From contig NZ_CP041063.1 of the NCBI RefSeq assembly GCF_011082085.1, positions 3,210,001 through 3,274,000 of the forward strand: DNA of 64,000 bases, written 5' to 3'. The notes beneath the pieces are model-generated. The model was not told the DNA's origin and made no database searches. It was given only the letters and a program-made list of their open reading frames with translations. This DNA comes from Bacillus sp. Cs-700. Lineage in GTDB: Bacteria; Bacillota; Bacilli; Bacillales; Guptibacillaceae. The position numbers were made by a program, and so were the translations under genes. Below, in pieces: positions 33,925-41,931 of the stretch (the first letter of the stretch is position 1; each line of letters begins with the position of its first letter).

Positions 33925-34323
33925 ATGAATCGAATGGTGAAAAGTGTTTTTAAACGAATGACAAAAAAAGCAGTTTCCGTAATGAAAGATAAAGACCGAA
34001 TGCAAGAAGTGTCAATCGAATCTCTAAAAAAGGGAGCTCTCTATAAGGGTCGTAAAGGAATGGATGATATGTGGGTTGATGTGAAAACATTCTCACGACT
34101 CGTTCAAGAAGTGAGAAAAGGTCGCTATCGCGATATTTCCAAAAAATCTGTCATCATGATTGTAGGAGCCCTTCTTTATTTCGTTAGTCCGATTGATGCA
34201 GTGCCAGATTTATTAGTTGGTATCGGCTTACTAGATGATGTAGCTGTTATCGGATTTGTAGCAGGGCAATTAAAGAATGAACTAGAAAAGTTTCGTGAGT
34301 GGGAAACTGGAGTGAGAATATAA
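33925..34323 (+). CDS. YkvA-family (DUF1232) membrane protein
   Basis: 132 aa from ATG 33925 behind AAAGGAGCG. The DUF1232 core VGALLYFVSPIDAVPDLL plus GLLDDVAVIGFVAGQL is unmistakable. The N-terminal half is basic and soluble-looking. Function is unknown. It ends in a strong terminator shared with trpP. Confidence 0.82.
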   Translation: MNRMVKSVFKRMTKKAVSVMKDKDRMQEVSIESLKKGALYKGRKGMDDMWVDVKTFSRLVQEVRKGRYRDISKKSVIMIVGALLYFVSPIDAVPDLLVGIGLLDDVAVIGFVAGQLKNELEKFREWETGVRI

Positions 34324-34325
34324 AA

Positions 34326-34353
34326 AAAATCCGGCCAATTTGGCCGGATTTTT
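34326..34353. terminator. bidirectional terminator, YkvA-like / trpP
   Basis: A near-palindromic stem AAATCCGGCCA/TGGCCGGATTT with A- and T-runs at its ends. Confidence 0.9.
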
Positions 34354-34360
34354 GTTGCAT

Positions 34361-34879
34361 TTAAAAAGCAAAACTAGTGCGTTTAAGAATCGATTGAACG
34401 ACTGGAAAGATTAGTACCATTGCAATGGTGTTTACTGCAGTAGTTGGAAGAACGACTGTTAGAAACAATCCTGTAAATGCAGCGCCACCAGGTAGTCCTG
34501 TGAAAACAAGAGCAGCTCCAAGGAAAATAGCACCACTAATCATTGTTCCGATCGCTGTTAGAATTCCAACAGTTACTAGCGACTGTCCAAAACGCTGAAC
34601 AAGAAGATAAAGTCCAAAGAATGCAAATGCTGTAACGGGCTTATCGATCATGTTTGCAAGCTGTCCACCAGGAAAGGTAGTTGTTGCAGCAGAAATAACG
34701 CCAGTTGCAAGACCAAGTACTAGAACGCTTTTACGCTCAGGGAATAGCAAGATTCCTAGGAACATCATAGTTAGAAGCATATCGTTTTTCATTCCTGAAA
34801 TTAACCCTGGAATAATCGCGTGAAGAATTGTTCCAATACCAAGCAATAAAGCCATTAGTACTAAGTTTTTTGTTTTCAT
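34361..34879 (-). CDS. trpP: tryptophan transporter TrpP
   Basis: 172 aa, five to six membrane segments, with ALLLGIGTILHAIIPGLISGMKND at the N-terminus and FPGGQLANMIDKP in a loop, the pattern of TrpP (formerly YhaG). It takes up tryptophan. In B. subtilis its translation is repressed by the tryptophan-activated TRAP protein binding a GAG/UAG array over the ribosome-binding site; the same array is visible here. It is flanked by scoC/yhaH and serC, as expected. Confidence 0.9.
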   Translation of the reverse strand: MKTKNLVLMALLLGIGTILHAIIPGLISGMKNDMLLTMMFLGILLFPERKSVLVLGLATGVISAATTTFPGGQLANMIDKPVTAFAFFGLYLLVQRFGQSLVTVGILTAIGTMISGAIFLGAALVFTGLPGGAAFTGLFLTVVLPTTAVNTIAMVLIFPVVQSILKRTSFAF

Positions 34880-34886
34880 AAAAAAT

Positions 34887-34932
34887 CTCTCCTCTTCTCA
34901 ACTCATTCTCCATCATTCGATGGTATTCTCTC
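34887..34932 (-). promoter_or_regulatory. TRAP-binding leader over the trpP ribosome-binding site
   Basis: On the minus-strand RNA, GAG triplets lie at 34910-08, 34904-02, 34899-97, 34894-92 and 34889-87, separated by 3, 2, 2 and 2 nt. Further GAGs occur at 34932-28. Spacing of 2-3 nt is what each of the 11 TRAP subunits needs, and the last triplets are the Shine-Dalgarno itself, 8 nt before ATG 34879. Bound TRAP would block ribosome access when tryptophan is plentiful. Confidence 0.8.
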
Positions 34933-35008
34933 CAACAGTGCCCTATGTGCCTGCTGCGAAAGATCTAATTTTTTATATCATAACAAACGAAGGTCCTATT
35001 GAAAAGTG

Positions 35009-36097
35009 TTAAATATTGTGTTTGTGATGGAAAGTATGCATAAAATCGCTCAAGGCTTGAACGGAATTAAGCGGGACGGCGTTATAGATGGATGCTCGGC
35101 ATCCTCCAACCGAACGGTGGCCCTTTAGACCTACAAACCCTTCTTCTTCCGCTTCTTTAAGAAACAGATCTTCAAGCTCTTTACTAGGAAGAGTAAAGGT
35201 TACGTTCATAGAGGAACGACTGTCTGCCTGGGCTGTTCCACTATAAAAACCTTTACTACCATCAATGGTGGAATAAAGTAATTTTGTTTTCTCGGCGTTC
35301 ATTTTTTCTATTTCTTTTAATCCACCCTGTTTCTTCGTCCATTCTAGAACAAGAGATAACATATAGATAGCGAAGGATGGAGGAGTGTTATAAAGCGATT
35401 TTTTATCAACATGAGTACGATAATCTAACATGGTAGGGAGATTATCTGGAATTTCACTCAGTAGATCTTTTTTCAAAATGACAACTGTAACGCCAGCTGG
35501 TCCTAGATTTTTCTGGGCACCAGCATAAATAAGTCCGAATTGATCGATCGGAAGAGAGCGACTCAAGATATCACTCGACATATCCGCAATAAACGTGGAC
35601 TCTTTACGCTGAGGAAAGCTCTTCCACTGCGTCCCGTGGATTGTATTATTTGATGTCAGGTGAACATAGGCATCATTCTCCCCATATTTTAGCACGTTTA
35701 AATCTGGTATACGTTTGAAATCCGCTTCTTTACTACTGCCCCCAATGTACGTTTCCCCTATTTTTTGGGCTTCTGTTAAGGCCTTTTGAGACCAGCTTCC
35801 AGTGAGCAAGTAGTTTGCCATATAACCTTGATGAAGAAAATTCATCGGAATCATTGAGAACTGCAGGCTCGCTCCGCCTTGAAGAAAAAGAACTTCATAA
35901 TCATCTGGAATCTCAAGTAATTCTCTAAGGAGTTCATTAGCTCCATCATGAATTCTCTGATACTCTTTACTACGATGACTAAACTCCATAATTGACATGC
36001 CTTGCTGCTGATAATTAAGAAGCTCTGATTGAGCATGACTAAGCACATCTTGCGGTAAAGCAGACGGACCAGCATTAAAATTATATCGACGCTCCAC
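35009..36097 (-). CDS. serC: phosphoserine aminotransferase SerC
   Basis: 362 aa from GTG 36097, 9 nt after AAAGGAG; the open frame extends upstream but without a ribosome-binding site. It begins RRYNFNAGPSALP, typical of SerC, and the PLP-binding Lys is in LIYAGAQKNLGPAG. HRSVGGCRASIYNAV near the C-terminus binds the substrate phosphate. It converts 3-phosphohydroxypyruvate to phosphoserine in serine synthesis. No serA is adjacent. The gene order trpP-serC-hit is as in B. subtilis. Confidence 0.95.
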   Translation of the reverse strand: MERRYNFNAGPSALPQDVLSHAQSELLNYQQQGMSIMEFSHRSKEYQRIHDGANELLRELLEIPDDYEVLFLQGGASLQFSMIPMNFLHQGYMANYLLTGSWSQKALTEAQKIGETYIGGSSKEADFKRIPDLNVLKYGENDAYVHLTSNNTIHGTQWKSFPQRKESTFIADMSSDILSRSLPIDQFGLIYAGAQKNLGPAGVTVVILKKDLLSEIPDNLPTMLDYRTHVDKKSLYNTPPSFAIYMLSLVLEWTKKQGGLKEIEKMNAEKTKLLYSTIDGSKGFYSGTAQADSRSSMNVTFTLPSKELEDLFLKEAEEEGFVGLKGHRSVGGCRASIYNAVPLNSVQALSDFMHTFHHKHNI

Positions 36098-36293
36098 GAT
36101 TCGACACTCCTTTAGCAATGTAATGCGATGCTTCAATTAAACTTGTACTCATCCTATCATTAAAAGAATCAGCGTAGCTATATTTTTTCTAATCTTTTCG
36201 AATATTTTGTTCGATTGAAGCAGAAGCATTTGCTCTCTGCTTTTGTTTTGCTATTCTATATAGAAGTGAATGTTAAGAAAGTGGTGTTATGCA

Positions 36294-37193
36294 ATGTATC
36301 GCGAAAACAAACCAACTCATATCGGACCATACGATCATCCAGATATTTACCCTGGGCCACGACCAGCTTCGTCGTTTTTGTACCATAATGGAAAAGCACA
36401 TCGGATTGATGAAAGTGAGCACGTACCCGTTGAAAAACAAATTGTTCATTATGCCAGAGGAGAGGATGTTTCAGGATCATTAGCTTTTTCTAGTTCAGAA
36501 CAATTTACGGTAGAGGAGCTTCTATTATCAGAAGGTTTATCTCCAATAGAAGAGCGAATACCCCTCCTAGCTTATGGATCAAATGTTTGTCTCGCTCAAC
36601 TTCGGTATAAATTTAGTCTTAACCCTGATTTAAGTGACTTTATTCTATATTATCGAGCAGAATTAAAGGATACGGACGTAGTGGCGGGGGCTTTTCTTGC
36701 GCCATATGGTGCGCTCCCTGCTGTTATTGCCCCTGTTCTTGGAGCAAAGACAGAAGTATGGGTAACTTTTGTTGATCGTGAACAGCTCGAGCTTTTAAAT
36801 AGGACAGAAGGTGGCTATGTGCTGCGAGAACATCTTCATGGAAAGTTAACGCTTAAAACCGGCGAACATTTTGAGCGAGTATATGCCTATTACTATCCAC
36901 ATGCTTTTTTGAGAGAAGGTTCTTATGTTCGATTTAAAGATATCCCGGGAGAATCTGATTTGCCTTCTATGTGGCAAGCTGATTTATTAAACGAATTGAA
37001 AGCGATGCTTGGTTACGGAGGCCATCGTGAAGAGTTCATACATGAATTAAGGTGGAATCCTGATTTACGTACAAAATTATCTACCATGTTGAAAGGAATG
37101 GAACATACATTTGAACATCCTGATTGGGGAATACCAAATGGTTTTTATACGTTGAATGAAATGACTCGTTCCCAACTTAAAAAGAGACCGTAG
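36294..37193 (+). CDS. gamma-glutamylcyclotransferase-like protein
   Basis: 299 aa from ATG 36294; an in-frame ATG at 36270 is possible and neither has a strong ribosome-binding site. The core IPLLAYGSNVCLAQL (about residue 90) matches the YGSN substrate loop of the gamma-glutamylcyclotransferase/AIG2 fold. The Glu of LELLNRTEGGYVL is placed like that family's catalytic acid. The first 85 and last 70 residues are not part of the fold I recognise. It might act on gamma-glutamyl amines or peptides. Its stop codon forms the loop of a terminator. It is absent from this place in B. subtilis as I recall. Confidence 0.6.
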   Translation: MYRENKPTHIGPYDHPDIYPGPRPASSFLYHNGKAHRIDESEHVPVEKQIVHYARGEDVSGSLAFSSSEQFTVEELLLSEGLSPIEERIPLLAYGSNVCLAQLRYKFSLNPDLSDFILYYRAELKDTDVVAGAFLAPYGALPAVIAPVLGAKTEVWVTFVDREQLELLNRTEGGYVLREHLHGKLTLKTGEHFERVYAYYYPHAFLREGSYVRFKDIPGESDLPSMWQADLLNELKAMLGYGGHREEFIHELRWNPDLRTKLSTMLKGMEHTFEHPDWGIPNGFYTLNEMTRSQLKKRP

Positions 37194-37204
37194 CGGTCTC
37201 TTTT
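37180..37204. terminator. bidirectional terminator with the stop codon in its loop
   Basis: Stem AAAAGAGACCG (37180-37190)/CGGTCTCTTTT (37194-37204) with loop TAG, the stop codon itself. Confidence 0.85.
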
Positions 37205-37221
37205 CAAGTGGTAAGAAGGAT

Positions 37222-37656
37222 TTACTGAGATAGCTGTGAACGAATCCCTTCAGCTAGGCGCTGCAACTTCTCTGCATCGTATTCATCTTCATGTGTTTTC
37301 CAAACAGCTCCAAATCCGTCTCCTTTTCCGTAGCGAGGAATCAGGTGGAGATGGTAATGGAAGACCGATTGTCCTGCAATGGCTTCATTGTTATTAAGAA
37401 TATTCATCCCTTCAGGGGTAAAGTTGGCTTTTAGAGCATTTGCAATCTCAGGGACCGCTTCAAAGAGCTTCGACGCCGTTTCAGGCTCAAGTTCGTAGAT
37501 GTTTTGTTTATGCTTTTTTGGGATAACGAGGGTGTGTCCTTCTGTCACCTGGGTGAGGTCGAGAAAAGCTAACACATCATCATTTTCATAAACTTTGGCT
37601 GATGGGATATCCCCATTAATAATTTTGCAGAAGATACAATCTGGTGAATGACTCAT
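37222..37656 (-). CDS. hit: HIT-family nucleotide hydrolase Hit
   Basis: 144 aa from ATG 37656 behind GAAAGGATG. The histidine triad HYHLHLIPR is near residue 103, and an N-terminal CIFCKIINGDIP gives the family's zinc-type CxxC. HIT proteins hydrolyse AMP conjugates such as adenosine phosphoramidate. It is divergent from ecsA, as in B. subtilis, but a minus-strand terminator lies just upstream of its promoter region. Confidence 0.93.
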   Translation of the reverse strand: MSHSPDCIFCKIINGDIPSAKVYENDDVLAFLDLTQVTEGHTLVIPKKHKQNIYELEPETASKLFEAVPEIANALKANFTPEGMNILNNNEAIAGQSVFHYHLHLIPRYGKGDGFGAVWKTHEDEYDAEKLQRLAEGIRSQLSQ

Positions 37657-37725
37657 GAGTATCATCCTTTCAATCTTTTTATTCATCGTACCATAATTTT
37701 CTTGTTTAATGGATTGACTCTAACT

Positions 37726-37755
37726 AAAAAAAGGCTCTGCCGGGGGTGCAGAGCC
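37726..37755 (-). terminator. orphan minus-strand terminator upstream of hit
   Basis: GGCTCTGC (37733-37740)/GCAGAGCC (37748-37755) form an 8-bp GC-rich stem. The plus-strand A-tract 37726-37732 gives a seven-T run only on the minus strand. The next gene to the right (ecsA) is on the plus strand, so the transcript it ends is not accounted for by any annotated gene. Confidence 0.8.
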
Positions 37756-37974
37756 CTGAGTGTAACTTGATTAAGGGAAGACGCCACACTCTTTAAAAGG
37801 ATGCTCCTAAAAGAGAAATTCTATTCAATGTCCTTGTTTTTTGGACTCTTCTAGCATCTCTTCTATGAAAAAGGTAAGATGTGGATAGTGAAAGAAAAAG
37901 AATGACTCCGGTCTATCACTACCTAAATAAAAGTTTGTTAAAATAAAAGCAAATGATGAAATGAGAGGAACGCT
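37756..37974 (-). other. hit-ecsA intergenic region, possible short minus-strand transcript
   Basis: The hit-ecsA gap is 318 bp. On the minus strand a frame is free of stops from about 37980 to TGA at 37827-37825 (residues such as PESFFFFHYPHL and MLEESKKQGH), but it lacks a well-placed start codon and ribosome-binding site. Together with the terminator at 37726-37755 this suggests a short RNA or micro-ORF. The ecsA promoter must also lie here, on the other strand. Confidence 0.3.
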
Positions 37975-38715
37975 ATGAATAATTCAATTTTAGAAGTCAG
38001 TCATCTTACTGGTGGGTATCAAGCTAATAAGCCTGTCCTTCATGATGTGTCTTTACGTGTAAACTCAAATGAAATTGTTGGATTGATCGGACTTAACGGT
38101 GCTGGTAAAAGCACAACAATTAAACATATTCTCGGATTGCTTGATCCAATGAATGGCGAAATCAAAGTGGGAGGGACGACTTTTGCTGATAATAAAGACG
38201 GATATCGCAAACAATTCTCCTACATACCCGAAACGCCTCTATTATATGATGAATTAACGCTTTGGGAGCATTTGCAGTTAACGGCATTGGCTTATGAACT
38301 TGGTGAAGAATGGAAAGAAAGAGCTGAAGCACTTTTGCAGGAATTTCGTATGACGAATATGAAAAAATGGTTTCCAGGGCATTTTTCTAAAGGAATGAGA
38401 CAGAAGGTTATGATTATGTGCGCCTTTCTAGTAAAGCCATCCCTGTATATCGTCGACGAGCCATTTGTTGGGTTAGATCCCATCGGTATTCAATCATTTC
38501 TTGATATGATGCTTGAAATGAAAGATAAAGGGGCTGGAGTGCTAATGTCCACCCATATACTTTCAACGGCTGAAAGATATTGCGATCGTTTTATTATTTT
38601 GCATGATGGTCAAATTGTTATGGCAGGGACAATGACAGAATTACGAAATCAAATCGGTAATGGCGCTGCAACGCTTGATGACATTTATATCGAAGCGACC
38701 AGGAGTGGAAAATGA
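37975..38715 (+). CDS. ecsA: EcsA, ABC transporter ATPase
   Basis: 246 aa. Walker A GLNGAGKSTT (about 39-48), signature region FSKGMRQKVM, Walker B LYIVDEPFVGLDP and switch STHI. In B. subtilis EcsAB affects secretion, regulated intramembrane proteolysis by RasP, biofilm and competence. Its stop overlaps the ecsB start (ATGA), so they are coupled. ATG 37975 follows GAGAGGAACGCT. Confidence 0.93.
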   Translation: MNNSILEVSHLTGGYQANKPVLHDVSLRVNSNEIVGLIGLNGAGKSTTIKHILGLLDPMNGEIKVGGTTFADNKDGYRKQFSYIPETPLLYDELTLWEHLQLTALAYELGEEWKERAEALLQEFRMTNMKKWFPGHFSKGMRQKVMIMCAFLVKPSLYIVDEPFVGLDPIGIQSFLDMMLEMKDKGAGVLMSTHILSTAERYCDRFIILHDGQIVMAGTMTELRNQIGNGAATLDDIYIEATRSGK

Positions 38716-39929
38716 TGCAGCTACAGACCTTATGGAAAGAAAGGGCAGGAGCCTTCTGGAACATTGCTATGCGGTATTTCAGGCTAATTGGAAACAGCAG
38801 CTTTTTGTTCACTCTTGTTCTGACTCTCATTTTTGGAGCGTATTATTACAGTGAAATTCTAAAGGTGTTACCCGAATCCTTTCCAGGTGTGGCCGTTATT
38901 ACCATCGTTGCGGCTATTGTACTTGTTCGTACACCACTTCGCTTCTTTTTATCCGAAGCAGATCTAGTTTTTATGCTACCTGCTGAGAACCGATTGCAAG
39001 GTTATTTTCGTCAATCACTTATCTATAGCTTTGCTCTTCAAGTATTTACGACAGTAGTTGTGATGACGATCCTGGCACCACTCTATCAGCATGAAATGGC
39101 TGCTGGAACTGGATATTATATTTTTGTGATTTGTGTTCTAATTGTATTAAAAGGCGCGAATGTTCTTATGAAATGGATGGAGCTGCATCTGCCAGCTCAC
39201 CATTCGACTATTGTTCATATCCTTGCAAGACTTGCTGTAACGATTATATTCACATATTTATTGCTAATACAGGCGCAATGGTTCTATGTCGCTCTAGCTG
39301 CCGTACTATTCGTCGTCACTTTCTTTTTGATGTTTCTCCCTCTGCAACGGAAATATGCGATCAAATGGGAGAAGTTGCTTGCAATGGATGAAAAGCAAAG
39401 TATGAAATTCTATCGTACGGCTAACTTATTTACAGATGTTCCTAAATTGAAGCAATCAGTTAAACAAAGACGATTGGTAAGCAGCCTGGGTGAGAAGCTA
39501 TTACCATCTGATTCTGTCTATGCTACTCTTTATCAAAAAGCTTTTATTCGGAGTAACGAATATTTTGGTATTTATTTTAGATTGTTGCTTCTAGGTCTTG
39601 CAGTCGTTGCTTTTGTGCCCGGCTTAATTGGGAAAGTGATTGGTGCTGCTCTGATTATTTATCTGACAGCCACTCAGTTACGCACGCTTTATCCTCATTA
39701 TCAAGCACATGTCATGGTAAAGCTTTATCCATTATCGGATCATGAACAAGGAAAAGCGTTTCGCCTTATGCTGCTTCGCTTATTGGGTGCACAAGCAGTA
39801 ACATTTGCAGCTCTTTCTTTTCTTCTATCTCTTGATGTGATCGTATTTCTATCAATGCTTTTAGCAGGAAGTGCAGCCGTTGCTGTTGCAACATCTCGCG
39901 CAACAGTAGTTAGAAGGTCGGTCTCTTAA
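38712..39929 (+). CDS. ecsB: EcsB, ABC transporter membrane subunit
   Basis: 405 aa with about eight membrane segments (TLVLTLIFGAYYY, VAVITIVAAIVLVR, VTIIFTYLLLIQ, FRLLLLGLAVVAFVPG and others). There is a cytoplasmic basic stretch in the middle (PKLKQSVKQRRLVSSLGEK). It pairs with EcsA by a 4-bp gene overlap. EcsB is a distinctive permease type without a recognisable substrate domain. Confidence 0.92.
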   Translation: MMQLQTLWKERAGAFWNIAMRYFRLIGNSSFLFTLVLTLIFGAYYYSEILKVLPESFPGVAVITIVAAIVLVRTPLRFFLSEADLVFMLPAENRLQGYFRQSLIYSFALQVFTTVVVMTILAPLYQHEMAAGTGYYIFVICVLIVLKGANVLMKWMELHLPAHHSTIVHILARLAVTIIFTYLLLIQAQWFYVALAAVLFVVTFFLMFLPLQRKYAIKWEKLLAMDEKQSMKFYRTANLFTDVPKLKQSVKQRRLVSSLGEKLLPSDSVYATLYQKAFIRSNEYFGIYFRLLLLGLAVVAFVPGLIGKVIGAALIIYLTATQLRTLYPHYQAHVMVKLYPLSDHEQGKAFRLMLLRLLGAQAVTFAALSFLLSLDVIVFLSMLLAGSAAVAVATSRATVVRRSVS

Positions 39930-39966
39930 AACGTTAGGAATGAACAAGCAAAGGGTGTTTAGTTGC

Positions 39967-40704
39967 ATGGAATATCGAAGCGAAATATCGGAAGAACTTG
40001 AGGCGTGGGAGCGAAAAATCACGAGAAAATCTTCTATGGTTTCACGATCAGCCAAAAAAATACAAAATCGAATCAATGGTGTTATACCAGAACGTCTTCA
40101 TTCAATGGTGACAAATAGTATAAAGACGATGGTGCAAGGGGTACTCATTGGAAGTACGTATACGGTACATCCGCCCCAAAAAAATCGATCACTTCAATTG
40201 AGAGATCAACAGGCGAAAGAATTGATACGTAAATACAAACGAATTGCTGCTACTGAAGGTGCTGGTACAGGAGCGGGAGGAATTCTATTAGGATTAGCTG
40301 ATTTCCCGTTGCTTTTATCGATTAAAATGAAGCTCCTCTTTGACCTCGCTAGCACTTATGGATATGATGCTAAAAAAATAGAAGAAAGGGTTTTTATTCT
40401 AACTATTTTTCAGCTTGCTTTTTCATCTGATGATACTAGAAGAGAAAGTTATCGGAAGATTTCTAGTTGGGATGAGAGGCTTAGCCAAATAGAAGTTCGG
40501 AAAAAGTACGAAGAGCATGATTGGAAAACTTTTCAGCTTGAGTATCGAGATTATATTGATCTCCCTAAATTACTTCAAATGATACCTGGCGTAGGGGCAA
40601 TTGTTGGAGCTTACGTGAACTATCACTTTCTTGATTGGTTAGGTGAAAATGCAATCAATGCTTATCGGACACGGATAATCAAAGAAGAGAACCAAACAAC
40701 ATAA
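39967..40704 (+). CDS. ecsC: EcsC family protein
   Basis: 245 aa from ATG 39967 behind AAAGGGTG; an upstream in-frame ATG at 39940 has a poorer site. The EcsC core TEGAGTGAGGILLGLADFPL and IKMKLLFDLASTYGYD is present, with a second hydrophobic stretch near the C-terminus (LLQMIPGVGAIVGAYVNYHFLDW). The function of EcsC is unknown. It is the last gene of the ecs operon, 37 bp after ecsB, and ends in a terminator. Confidence 0.88.
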   Translation: MEYRSEISEELEAWERKITRKSSMVSRSAKKIQNRINGVIPERLHSMVTNSIKTMVQGVLIGSTYTVHPPQKNRSLQLRDQQAKELIRKYKRIAATEGAGTGAGGILLGLADFPLLLSIKMKLLFDLASTYGYDAKKIEERVFILTIFQLAFSSDDTRRESYRKISSWDERLSQIEVRKKYEEHDWKTFQLEYRDYIDLPKLLQMIPGVGAIVGAYVNYHFLDWLGENAINAYRTRIIKEENQTT

Positions 40705-40745
40705 AGAAAAGAGCCAGCTGGAGGTATCCATGCTGGCTCTTTTCT
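40705..40745 (+). terminator. terminator of ecsABC
   Basis: A 14-bp stem AGAAAAGAGCCAGC/GCTGGCTCTTTTCT with an inner TGGA/TCCA extension and a single-base bulge. Confidence 0.88.
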
Positions 40746-40781
40746 ATCTGCCATATTACCACTAATAGTTGAAATATTTGT

Positions 40782-41216
40782 TTATTCGAACCGTGCATCG
40801 CTAAGAATGCGATCCATTTCTTCCATGTGATGTGTTTCGTCCGCAATCATATCGTCTAGCTTTACAACAAGTTCAGTAAAACCAAGTTCTTCAGCTTGTT
40901 TTTTACGCTTTTCATAACGATCAATGGTATCCTTCTCAGCTGTGCGAGCTTCAATAAGCATCTCTTTTACATCGGTAAGCTGTTTTACTTCAGCTGGAGC
41001 AGTAGTAGGGGTACCGCCTAATACTTTAATCTTTTCTGCAAGGTAAAGAGCGTGTCCCTGTTCATCTGCAATTTCACTTTCAAAGAATGGTTTCAATGTT
41101 TGACGATATAAGCCAGATACAACTGCCGCATTATAAGTATACATAATACTTGCAGCGTATTCGTTAGCAAGGTCTACATTTAGTCCATCGATGAGTTCTT
41201 GTTTTTTGTCTGCCAT
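40782..41216 (-). CDS. ferritin-like di-iron protein (bacterioferritin/Dps-like)
   Basis: 144 aa from ATG 41216 behind GAAAGGATG. Four-helix pattern with di-iron ligand motifs in order: LANEYAAS, ESEIADEQGHALYLAE and MIADETHHMEEM. This fits the ferritin-like superfamily, near bacterioferritin and rubrerythrin without the rubredoxin domain. It would oxidise and store iron or detoxify peroxide in the cytoplasm. A SigB-like promoter is placed 48 nt upstream. It is divergent from the PfpI-type gene, which has its own SigB-like promoter. Confidence 0.8.
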   Translation of the reverse strand: MADKKQELIDGLNVDLANEYAASIMYTYNAAVVSGLYRQTLKPFFESEIADEQGHALYLAEKIKVLGGTPTTAPAEVKQLTDVKEMLIEARTAEKDTIDRYEKRKKQAEELGFTELVVKLDDMIADETHHMEEMDRILSDARFE

Positions 41217-41263
41217 TTTAAACATCCTTTCTAAATCTTTACTGTTTTGGTTCCATATTAATT

Positions 41264-41289
41264 TTACCCTTACATTGGCACGATAAAAC
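41264..41289 (-). promoter_or_regulatory. SigB-like promoter of the ferritin-like gene
   Basis: On the minus strand GTTTTA (41289-41284), 14 nt, GGGTAA (41269-41264), ending 48 nt before the ATG. Known SigB pattern: GTTTAA-N12-15-GGGTAT. Confidence 0.6.
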
Positions 41290-41325
41290 ATAAACCAAAG
41301 AATATTTAGGGAGAATAGAATTAAT

Positions 41326-41350
41326 GTTTGACGGATGTTAGGAGGGGTAA
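41326..41350 (+). promoter_or_regulatory. SigB-like promoter of the DJ-1/PfpI gene
   Basis: GTTTGA (41326-41331), 13 nt, GGGTAA (41345-41350), ending 49 nt before the start codon. It is divergent from the promoter at 41264-41289, 37 bp away. Confidence 0.6.
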
Positions 41351-41398
41351 TATCCATTATATCGATGACACTATTTCATTTATCTAGGAGGGTTTATC

Positions 41399-41914
41399 TT
41401 GAGTAAGATTGCCGTAATAATGACAGATATGTTTGAGGATGTAGAATATACAAAACCCGCAGAGCAGTTTAACAATGCTGGTCATTCCTTAACCGTTATT
41501 AGCTCGAAAGCAGGTCAAGAATTAACTGGAAAACAAGGTGAAGCTAAAGTTACATCTGATAAGGGAATAGACGATGTAAAACCTGAAGAATTTGATGTTC
41601 TGTTTATTCCTGGAGGCGTTTCTCCAGATGAACTAAGGGCAGACGATCGATTTGTTGCGTTTACGAAGAAAATGATGTTTTTGAATAAGAAAACGCTTGT
41701 TATTTGTCATGGCCCACAGCTACTCATTTCAGCAGAAGTTTTAAATGGAAGAAACATTACTGGGTTTAAATCCATTCAAACGGATTTAAAATATGCTGGA
41801 GCGAACGTATTTGATGAAGAGGTTGTCGTTTGTGGAGGTAATCTCGTGAGCAGTCGAAATCCTGACGATATTCCAGCGTTTATCGAAAAATCGTTATCAG
41901 TGATGGATAGCTGA
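41399..41914 (+). CDS. DJ-1/PfpI-family protein (YfkM-like general stress protein)
   Basis: 171 aa from TTG 41399 behind CTAGGAGGGTTTATC. The nucleophile elbow TLVICHGPQLLIS carries the conserved Cys of the PfpI/DJ-1/type-1 glutamine-amidotransferase fold, with FIPGGVSPDELR upstream. Relatives include intracellular proteases, glyoxalase III and deglycases. In B. subtilis the related YfkM is a SigB-controlled general stress protein, which agrees with the SigB-like promoter here. The DUF3243 gene follows after 17 bp. Confidence 0.82.
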   Translation: MSKIAVIMTDMFEDVEYTKPAEQFNNAGHSLTVISSKAGQELTGKQGEAKVTSDKGIDDVKPEEFDVLFIPGGVSPDELRADDRFVAFTKKMMFLNKKTLVICHGPQLLISAEVLNGRNITGFKSIQTDLKYAGANVFDEEVVVCGGNLVSSRNPDDIPAFIEKSLSVMDS

Positions 41915-41931
41915 TTAAAGGAGTGAAAGCA

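Noticed and set aside
37741-37974. T-box or other attenuator in front of ecsA
   Set aside because: The only terminator hairpin in the gap has its T-tract on the minus strand, so it cannot attenuate ecsA.
40782-41357. Extended N-terminus for the ferritin-like protein (start at 41357)
   Set aside because: The extension lies across the SigB-like promoter and is hydrophobic, unlike the family; ATG 41216 has a good ribosome-binding site.
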